From assembly GCF_013368755.1 (NCBI RefSeq), contig NC_049562.1, positions 2,604,001 through 2,668,000 on the forward strand: a DNA stretch of 64,000 bases, read 5' to 3'. A program made the position numbers and the translations under genes. Within the stretch, counting starts at the first letter, position 1. Each line of letters opens with the position of its first letter. Below the pieces are notes generated by a model that searched no databases, was not told where the DNA came from, and saw only the letters and a list, made by a program, of their open reading frames with translations. Positions 55,684 to 64,000 of this stretch are shown here, piece by piece. This DNA is from Talaromyces rugulosus (taxonomy: Eukaryota; Ascomycota; Eurotiomycetes; Eurotiales; Trichocomaceae).

Positions 55684-58600
55684 TATCAACTATCTGTGTT
55701 TTCGCTTCCACATTATATCAGTAATGCATGTATGGATTTGGTTTGAGGTTTCTAGCATATGAGCGATATTTCGGCATATAAAGTATGTCCCTCTAGTGAT
55801 TTACGCTGAGTCCAAATTTACAAAAACACGAAAAAAAGATAATGCCGATGTTGAAAGATGTATAGATTATATTATAAATGACGTCAAATGCGCGTTAAAA
55901 TAAAATTAGACTATTCTGAAATGAAATAATAGCTACTATATAGCCGCTGAAGTGTTGAAAACTCAATGGGTTCCTCTAGGCCAACGGACAATACCTGCCT
56001 ATTTAGGCAATGTTATCGAGCCACTTTCTGTCTGGTTGCAATGAAGAACATTATCATAGACTAAAATAAAAAAGAAAACTTAAAGAATAATAGAAAATAA
56101 AAACAATGCCCAATACTTGCATATAGTTCTTGTTTACTATGAGTTCAAAAACTGCTGTTAGTTACATATATGTAGTTCAATACCAATAAAACAGTGTACA
56201 AAGCCTTGAATTCAGAGAAGATCTAGGTATTTGGATATACCATATACATGTATTCTAGATAAAATACTAGGTTAATGGGAAGATCAAGAATACACATGTA
56301 TATTATCAATTGATGTGTTGGTCTATAATGATGATCGTCAATACCAACTAGTTTGCAAGTCATTTAGATCGTACGTATTTTATTTCAAACCCCAAGTTTC
56401 GCCAGTCAGGAGAGAAGAGAAGAAAGATAATGCAACACGGACTGAAGATCTTGAGTAATAATACACCAGTCAAATATAATAGTAACACCAACAATACCAT
56501 ACATACAAATGTACGTAGTCAGCGAGTGAGATACATACTGTACTTTCTGACTCTACTATCTGTCGATCATTAACTGATCTTGTAAGCCAGTAATCGTTCC
56601 GATTCGTTCGGGGTTATCCTGTTTACGACATAGCCCCCCCGTGGTGTAACCAGCCCTGGATTTGCTCCAAACTCACACGTAGAAAAACGCTAACTATGAA
56701 AGCTGACTGCATATGCGAGTGCCAGTCAGTCATTGAACAGTACGTGACCTGTGCACCCCTCCTCCTCCTTCTCTACCTCCCACAGTCCAATTGTTGTCTG
56801 ACCCATCCCCGTCCAAGGTCATCGGACCATCGGGTGATCAGCCCGTCAACCAACAATTGAGCGACGGAGAAAAAACCCGGGAACTCTGCTGCTTGTCTCT
56901 TTTCTTTTTTTTTTTTAACATATATTAGTGTATCCCTGTGGTGAACCATGGCCCTTTTTTTCCCTTTCCACCTAGGGGTATATAAATAAGCACTAAGACT
57001 GACAACAACATCCCTGCACGGAAATGCGATAATCACCGGCAGCGGCCTGTGTACGGAATTGATGAACCCGTCCAGAACTAACTGTACAAGAGGCCTGAGT
57101 CATCTGATCGACGAGCTTAAGGGTGCCTTCCGTTATCGGGGGTGGGTGGCCATCCAGCTACTTGACCTGCATCATTAGATTTTTGTCTATTCGTATCCCT
57201 CTGAGAATCGCCATTATGAGCTGTTATGCAGAATGAGCTGTGTGTACACTGGTACACCGAAACACGAGTGGTTGGTTACTCTACTGCAGACCAGTGATCT
57301 AATAATAACACATGCATAGATGGCGACTAGTTAGTTCTCCTCGTATTCTCCCAAAAAAAAAAAAAAAAAAGAGAAAGAACATGCAAGCTTTGACCAAGCA
57401 CCTGTCCGCCTTACCCGCGGCAATCCTTAAATAGGGCTGATCGTGACACCCACCTTGAACCAAGACTAAGTCTTTATAATGTAATGTGTGCCACTGCTTG
57501 TGTCACAAGACAGATTTCCGTCAAGTACGTATGAATAATAAAATGCAGCAGCAGGGGATATTTACGTCAAAGACCTCCAATTTTTCAGGTCAGATATGGT
57601 ATTATTAATATTACTAAAGTGCGAAAAGAACAGAGATGGACGGGGGTAAACTAAATGAAACAATTGTCCCATCCGACCCAGGGTACGGACATATTTGCTT
57701 GCCCTAATTTTTAGTCACCGAATAATCCACCAAAAACATGTACGTAGTACCTTTAAACGCGAATGATCCTTAAAAATAAAAAAATAAACCGAAAAATGAA
57801 AATCGGAAAAGAGAAGGAAAAAAAGCCTTGCGTCTGGTCTGCATCAGCCCAAAAGTTGGGGTCGTTGTCGGGGTAGTAACGCAACCAAGAGATTATCGCC
57901 TTGTTAACCATAACAGGTATGCAACAAGGCTAGCCCTGCGGGTGTTACTGCGATCTAGGGCTAATCAGCCGGGGGGATTTTTTTTTTTTTTTTTTCTTGT
58001 TGGGACTTGGAGGTCATGCGGCAATGTATCATGTAGCCTTATGACAATCAGACAACAGTGGCTGCTCGATTTCTTAGCTGCATGAGACTCCGTACTAGTA
58101 TGTACGACGTTGAGTGGTATCTATATACATTCCGTAATCCTGTGTACGAGGTGTGAAATGCTGTATAATGGCATGTTAGACAGCTGGTTTATAGAATTTG
58201 ATTGTTAATCTATATATCAACGTATTTTCTTCATTTATGGTCCTTTTTCATACTTATAGATTGGACATGTGTGTATGTATTGTGTATGTAACTGTATACG
58301 GACGGGTAATTAATTACATTACCAGTAGTGCATCACTGCATATGTATGCAGGTGGGGGCATTGTTGGCGCTGCATCATGCTGTGCTGAGTACCACATGTG
58401 TGGTTCAAAGTTGCCTGGACAAAAAATACCAAAGGTCCTCTCTTTTTTTCTCTTGCCCATGTTGAAAGGAATGTCATACTACAATACAATAATACCATTG
58501 TACTACGTAACAGCCGTCGTGGCAAAGGAAAAAAAAAAGAAAGAAAAAAAATACACCACCCCCATAAAACTTGGAATTTGCTCGCGTAATAGCCAGCCAA

Positions 58601-59191
58601 CGAGGATGCATTATTGCACAAATATATATGATTATCAAAGACAGAAACTATGGACACAGCCTCCCGATTCAGCAGCCTGATCCCTCGAATTTGGTCTAGC
58701 GGCAGGCCCAATTGCTCTAAATAGTCTGAAATTGCAGTTGAAGGAAACAGGTTGGTATTTTTTCCGTTTGAGTGGAACAGGGGGGGCTTACAGTTCTGAA
58801 ACTTCTTCTGATGCTAATAGGAATTATTATTGTTTATTATTATGGCATTTCGGCGTATGTACTAACTTACTTACTCCAAGTAGTTAAGGCCAAGGCAAAA
58901 AGCAAAAGGCTAAAGGACTTGCCTATTTGAGTGTGGTGGTACAGGACCGTGCACAAAGTCTCTCATCAGCACGCACTAAACTGGTTCTGGGAAACACTAA
59001 GCTAGTGCGTTTTAGTTGGAACAGACTAAGCACTTGCAGTTTGAAGTTTCTCACGTTTCTCACTCTGTTGTTACTTTTTAGTAACATACCACACTAAGTT
59101 ACCTGTTCTGTACTTCCCGACGCCTCAATGAATACACTGCATCAGCCTCGTCGGACCGGGGCTAAAAATTGAGTTACTTCGGTAAGAGTTT

Positions 59192-59220
59192 CTTTTTTCT
59201 TTTTTCTTTTTTCTTTTTTC
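59192..59220. repeat. (CTTTTTT)4 tandem repeat
   Basis: Four perfect tandem copies of a 7-nt unit on the plus strand in noncoding DNA. Confidence 0.85.
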
Positions 59221-59477
59221 ATTTCACACCAGCTTTGCTTATTTATGCTATAAATATTGCTCTCTCACTTTATATCTGGATTTACACAGACAGTAAACTG
59301 AAGAGTTCCTAATCGAGTAGTATGTGGCGTATCCAAGACTGGCCAAGTGGAAGTGGATTGTTCAAAGGATTTGCTTCCCAGGTGGAAGTTCCCATGGTTT
59401 CAACGGCAGGAATAATAATATTAATCTAATCATTATTACTATTATTATCGACTTCAAAAAAAAAAAAGCCTTCTTCG

Positions 59478-59495
59478 ATAATAATAATAATAATA
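59478..59495. repeat. (ATA)n microsatellite
   Basis: Six tandem ATA/TAA triplets in noncoding DNA. Confidence 0.8.
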
Positions 59496-59927
59496 CGTAC
59501 CTGCTGACGCCGATTCCCGAGCCGGGTAGACGGGAGTGATATACTCTATCAACCGAAGTCTTTAGCCGTTAAACCAACTAAACGTCAGACGGATGGAGCC
59601 CTGTGGACCAATTACCTGACCTGGTGGGTTTTACGGAGGATGGGAGTCGCCTTTTGCCATGTTGGGACTACTACTTGGCTTCTAGTTAGTACGTAGTTGG
59701 TTATCCGTCCTCCGTACGGAGTACGGATATAATACAAGCCTACTTTTGCTGGATCTGCCACTAGTGGGAATCAATTGTGGATTGTACTACGTAGTACGTA
59801 CGACCTCAATCTAGGTGAACAGACTAGATGGAACAGTGTTATTATTAGTTAGTTGGACATGGTAATACGAAAAGAGAAAATAAAAAAGAGTCTGGGGTAT
59901 CATAAAAATTCATATTCAGCCTAAATC

Positions 59928-61268
59928 TCAAAGATTGTTCCTGTGAGGATCAGGAATAGCAGCAGCGCGCATATGAGGCGGAAGCCTGATGCCCATCGCG
60001 CCCAGCTTACTAGTAGTATTATTACTCGAAGCATCCGCAACGGTTTTGATCGCCGCTGCTGGCTGGTCGGTCACGTCGACTCGGGCTCGAGCTACGCCAA
60101 TGGCCGGGACTACCCATTTCCCACAGCTACATTGGAAGCCCTGCCACGCAAACTTGCCAATATTGGCCTCGCATTTGGCATTGGGACATGTCAGTCGACC
60201 CGACAGCGGGGCGTCGTCGGTAGATGCGGTTGCAATCGTCGTCTTGTCGGCAGAGTCTGGGAAGAGGGACGGACGCATCCATGTTAGTGGATGCAAGAAG
60301 ATATGGGCACAGTCCGAGCTTCCTGATGATGACTTGGACGAGGCACGGGAGTCTTCTTGCTTGTCATGAGGGTTGATAAAGGGAGTGGTAGCAAGAATGC
60401 GTCTGCATTTCGAATCAGCTTCGATTCTTTTTTTTTCTCTTTTTGACTAGTAGACGGGGGAATTGCATACCTGCACTTGCGGCATCGAATCTCAATTGAC
60501 CGCTCGCCTGATATGCTCTTCTCGCGCGAGGGCAGTTCGTCCTCAAAGCGCACTTCATCTATTTCCGGAGCCCTTCCACACGCAGTGCTTAGTTCGATGT
60601 GGCGGTTTGATAACCATCGCATGTACGCGGGATGACTTTGGACATCATCCGGGCAGCCCATTTCGTGATAGAGCCATAATTGATTCATAAAGTCTGGGTT
60701 TGGCTCGGCAACAGAGCGGCTCTGTTGAATGACTTCTAAAAGGGAATCGGGATTCCATGCTTGTGGTTGTTGATGAAGCAGATAGGCCATGCACACGGTT
60801 ACCGAGCGAGACTTGCCCATAGCACTGCATCATGACTGTTAGTAAGTATATTCTCTTTTCTTTTTTTTTTTTCTCTTTCTAAAGAAATAGTTCGGGAAGG
60901 CCAGCAGCCAGCGGGGATGAGCACTGACCAATGGATCAAGACGCTACCGCCTCCATCCAGCCCAGACTGGATAAAGGCGTTGGCAGAAGAAAAGTATTGC
61001 AGTAGGTCTTCATCCTCGCTGTCGTCGACTGGGATTTTGAGATTCTCAAACGATTCCGTCAGGGTTTCCTCGGGACGCATGCGCAGCACCGAGACTATAT
61101 GAGTGATGTTGGCTTCGCGCAGAGCAACCTTGTTCCTGAGCGCGAGGACTCTGGATAGCGAACGAAAAAAAAAAAATTTTAGTTTTTACATAGGGACGAA
61201 CTCGGAAAAACTAATTTTACTCACCCGCCGATATAGAGGTTATGGCCTTGGATGCGATTGAGAGCCAT
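59928..61268 (-). CDS. yvh1: Dual-specificity phosphatase Yvh1
   Basis: Conserved phosphatase with a C-terminal zinc domain, needed in yeast to release Mrt4 during late 60S ribosome assembly. Four exons join as MALNRIQGHNLYIGG|VLALRNKVALREANITHIVSVL … SVLIH|CAMGKSRSVTVCMAYLL … EIRCRKC|RRILATTPFINPHD … The signature HCxxGxSRS reads H-C-A-M-G-K-S-R-S, with the catalytic Cys codon split by intron 2 (TG|T). The zinc domain has CRKCR, then CPNAKCEANIGKFAWQGFQCSCGKWVVPAIGVARARVD, the Yvh1 hallmark. The start at 61268 is the first ATG and begins the usual Yvh1 N-terminus. The tail ends in GIRLPPHMR, also typical. Confidence 0.93.
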
Positions 61269-64000
61269 GGCGGGCGGATGAAGTATTTTCACACAACGAC
61301 GGGTCGATCCGTTTTCATTAGTTTATTTCGTCAGTTTCGTCAGATTCTTCACGAGCAAATGAGCGAGAGCCACAGCGCACGGCTGGGGGAGGGTGTGGTC
61401 ACTGGTGAGAGGGGGGGAAATAGTAAAATTTCCCCTCTTGGACTTAGCGAAGAGTTACTAAGAGCAGTGATGGAAGGATGGAAGCGTCGTGTGAAGGTTG
61501 TTGCGGCCTTACGGCTAAGGTTGGCAATAACCCCACCGGCGCTTGCCCGTTTTGGGAACCACGTTGTGGAAACTAACCCTGAAGCGGTTAGACTGAGGTC
61601 GGTCTGCAAGAATACTGAGCAGTGAGTACCAAGGAAGGACGTACTAGTAGTAATAATAATTAAATAATAGTAATAATAATAATGAGATTGACTGAAAGCT
61701 TTCCAGAATGAGCCCGATCATCTGGGTCTGATGGCTCCACCCAAAACCATGGGCCAGACCAGGAACATGCGGGTTGTAAGATTAGGGAACTTTTTCCAAA
61801 AAAAAAATACAAATATATTATTCTAATATTACGGAAGAGTATTCTGACTCAAAAAAACAATATATTCGCTGTACTCTGTAGTAGTACTACTACTAGCATA
61901 GGGTCCAAGTGGAGCCGCCTCTTAAGGCTGACGGCCACGGGACCTTCAAGACTGGGGAAGCACTTGTCTAGCTGATTAGCTGAGGAGCTGAGCTAGCCCT
62001 GCAGAACTTAATTTTCCATTCAATCACCTTTCTTTGGTTAATTAAAAACCGCCGTCTGCTCGTCCCATATTTCCCTTTCTGGACAGAATCAAGGCAAAGA
62101 CTCATCATAATTTATATAATATTGCCGCGATGAATAGAGTTTGCGCCGTGTTTCACGTAGAGTTGGCTGCGACGTCATAGTGGCAGGAACCCCTCATGCT
62201 TGTTTTCGAACAAACTACCTTATAATCATACAATAATCATTATTACTATATCGCAGTACTCGCTCCGTCTATTTTATCCATATATCCGTACTGAATAGAT
62301 AGTGTGTGGGTGGGTGGCAGTGCACTCGGCTTCTGGTGACACCAAGTGGACCCGCCTAACTAGGTGTATAGTCTACTCCGTTCACTATACACTCTATACT
62401 ATATAGTATACAGAAGAGCATACTACAATAATATTATTGTGTGTTTGTCAAGACTCAACAATCATTCCGTCAATGATTGATCTCCGCGCCTAGGTCAGCA
62501 CGGATATCTGCTGGAATCCAACGGCAGGATCGCATCCCTGCACGATTTGCATGCCCGTTCTTAGATAAGATGAGTACTGTTTATTTACCGCTAGTAATAA
62601 TGGACATGGCGGAATTATTGGTAATAATAATGCCGAGTTCCCCGTCGCCTTCTACTCAGTAGGTACGTAGTAAAGTCTGGAACCCTTCTTTTCTTTTTTT
62701 CTTTTTTAAAATTTTACTTTTCTGGCTGATACTGCCCACCAACCACAGCAGTGCGATGACATGTTGAGAATTCTGTCTGTTACAAAGTAGAATAAGTATG
62801 AATAATATCAAAATAATGTACCTACTGTACAGTGTACTCTGAATGGGCAAGTGAGTGGCGGCGTTCCTCAAGTGGGCTCACTAGCTTCTGTTCACCGCCT
62901 CGACCATTGCATTACCCAGTACGGTCGAGTGTGCTGATCAATTACGGATATTAAACGGCATTAAGCAGCTAATATTTAAAAAAATAAAAATAAAATAAAA
63001 ATAATAAGCCCAGAGTAGTATGCTGGAACTTGGTGGCATTTTTATCGAGTTAGGCTTACTCAAGTACTGTACGGAGAACGGAAGGTGTGGTATGTCCGCT
63101 CCGGGACTCGAGATATGGCAATATTTATGTTTCCATATTTCCAGAGAAGTGATAATAGTAAACCAATTTTCTTCTTACTAACAACAATGTTTCCCATTAT
63201 TATTATGGCCGACTGTTCTCAGAATGGTCCGAGTGCAGTGATTGGGCGAAAAGCTCCGGTGGCGTAGGTTGCTGCGCTCTGCCCTACGAGAAAAGAAAAA
63301 AGTTTCAGGGATCATTGTTATTATCGCTCCTGGCAAACGGGGCTGGCTGGGCCGCCTTACCACAAACGCCCACTGAGCCCACTCTGTTCGACTAAACCCA
63401 CCGGCGCTGGGAGCCTGGTGATTCGCCTGCCCTGGAGGCTAGACCACGGTTCCCGCCACGCTCCCGTTCTTACGTTACCGTACTTGGTACTTACTCCTGA
63501 CCCTAGGTACCCGGTGCCTTGCTAGGCCCTTTTGGTATTCTTTGCTTTTGCCGAAAGAAAAAATAAATAACAACAATAACAACGGAGACCAAATAAATTA
63601 CCAGTACAGACCGTGTGCTCCATCGGTCCCGGTCCCGCTGTTACTGAGATGTAATGAAATACCGTCACACCTGACAATACCCCCCTCACCCGCCGTCACG
63701 TTTCTCTGATCATCGCCATCGGCCGGCCCAACCTGGCCACCTCTTGGCGCGTATTATTGATTGCCCGTATTTTATACTGGTGGATACCAACAGCAGCAGC
63801 GCCGTTGCATCTCATCATCTGCTCTCCCCAATCTGCTGCGCTTTCCCTGCGACTCCCGCTCTGCTCCTCCTCCTTCTCGTCATCCTCCTCCTCCTCCTCC
63901 TCCTCCTCCTCCCTCCTGCCTCAGTCTCTCCTCTGTCATTATCCATCATATCCATACCTACCATTGCAATCGCGCCGACTCCCAAAGAGTCTCCTCTCCT
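61269..64000. other. Gene-free interval at right edge
   Basis: About 2.7 kb upstream of yvh1, with the yvh1 promoter at the left end. It has AT-rich tracts, TAA/TAG triplets near 61645–61683 and TATA-like palindromes near 62380–62410. From about 63780 the sequence becomes CT-rich with CTC repeats, as in the 5' leader of a plus-strand gene that would start beyond the window. No gene is supportable inside. Confidence 0.5.
63883..63913. repeat. (CTC)n triplet repeat
   Basis: About ten tandem TCC/CTC triplets in a strongly pyrimidine-rich stretch, probably promoter or 5' leader of the next gene. Confidence 0.85.

Larger units (their letters stand above)
55684..59927. other. Large gene-free interval
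   Basis: About 4.24 kb without a supportable gene: AT-rich, many homopolymers (A-run 57354–57371, T-run 57969–57984) and short repeats. Open frames such as 58198–58680 follow low-complexity sequence and lack family signals. Two tRNA-like A-box sequences occur near 59340 and 59570 but neither folds into a cloverleaf by eye. It may hold noncoding RNAs or decayed elements. Confidence 0.5.

Noticed and set aside
58198..58711. Long frames on both strands in the gene-free interval
   Set aside because: Contain runs of Lys, Phe and Tyr from homopolymers; both strands are open, which suggests chance.
59330..59420. A-box TGGCCAAGTGG followed by GGTTTCAAC, resembling a Leu/Ser tRNA
   Set aside because: No convincing anticodon stem or acceptor pairing.
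1..64000. CRISPR arrays, rRNA, intact transposases, LTRs or terminal inverted repeats
   Set aside because: None seen on reading both strands; the organism is eukaryotic, and repeats found are microsatellites or single inverted repeats.

Overview
This window is nuclear DNA of a filamentous ascomycete. The genes are single transcription units, mostly broken by 48–70 nt introns with GT…CTRAY…YAG signals. The gene set is fungal (arginine, branched-chain amino acid and mevalonate enzymes, Zn2Cys6 regulator, LaeA-like methyltransferase, CYP504-like P450). Protein similarity and the many gene neighbours typical of Aspergillus, Penicillium and Talaromyces suggest Eurotiales; the genus is not resolvable by eye.

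Layout. 1–5.6 kb: 5'-truncated hypothetical gene, alpha/beta hydrolase with a polyglutamine tract, AT-rich spacer with a protein-kinase relic, and a four-exon RecQ helicase. 6.0–13.2 kb: KHDC4-like KH protein (-), acetolactate synthase regulatory subunit (+) and a long vacuolar DUF3712/Tag1-like membrane protein (-). 14.1–21.3 kb: alcohol-oxidase-like GMC oxidoreductase, CYP504-like P450 and Zn2Cys6 regulator, all (+), which look like a small catabolic cluster. 21.7 kb: ornithine carbamoyltransferase. 22.9–26.6 kb: AT-rich island with a decayed or intron-rich Cys-rich gene, ending in a salicylate-hydroxylase-type flavin monooxygenase. 28–35 kb: DUF3984-like protein, LaeA-like methyltransferase and the proteasome tether Sts1/Cut8. 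35.6–47.3 kb is a dense housekeeping block: Mtr4 (-), COX8 (+), Elongator Elp1 (+), mevalonate diphosphate decarboxylase (-) and cytochrome c heme lyase (+). 49–55.7 kb: GPI-anchored aspartic protease, FMN-dependent alpha-hydroxyacid dehydrogenase (-), ACOT9-type thioesterase and Vfa1. 55.7–64 kb is mostly gene-free and repeat-rich, interrupted only by the Yvh1 phosphatase (-).

How genes may work together. The two amino-acid genes (ILV6, argB) carry TGACTCA elements typical of cross-pathway control (CpcA/Gcn4). The GMC oxidase and P450 promoters carry similar CGG-inverted repeats, and a Zn2Cys6 regulator of the class that binds such sites lies directly downstream; that regulatory link is inference. 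Several predicted introns cut functionally critical codons: the first zinc cysteine of the regulator and the catalytic cysteine of Yvh1. The P450 uses an apparent GC–AG intron.

I found no convincing tRNA, rRNA, CRISPR array or intact transposon. Nothing in the window is a clear-cut new system. The best leads are the GMC–P450–regulator group and the uncharacterised Cys-rich locus in the AT island.
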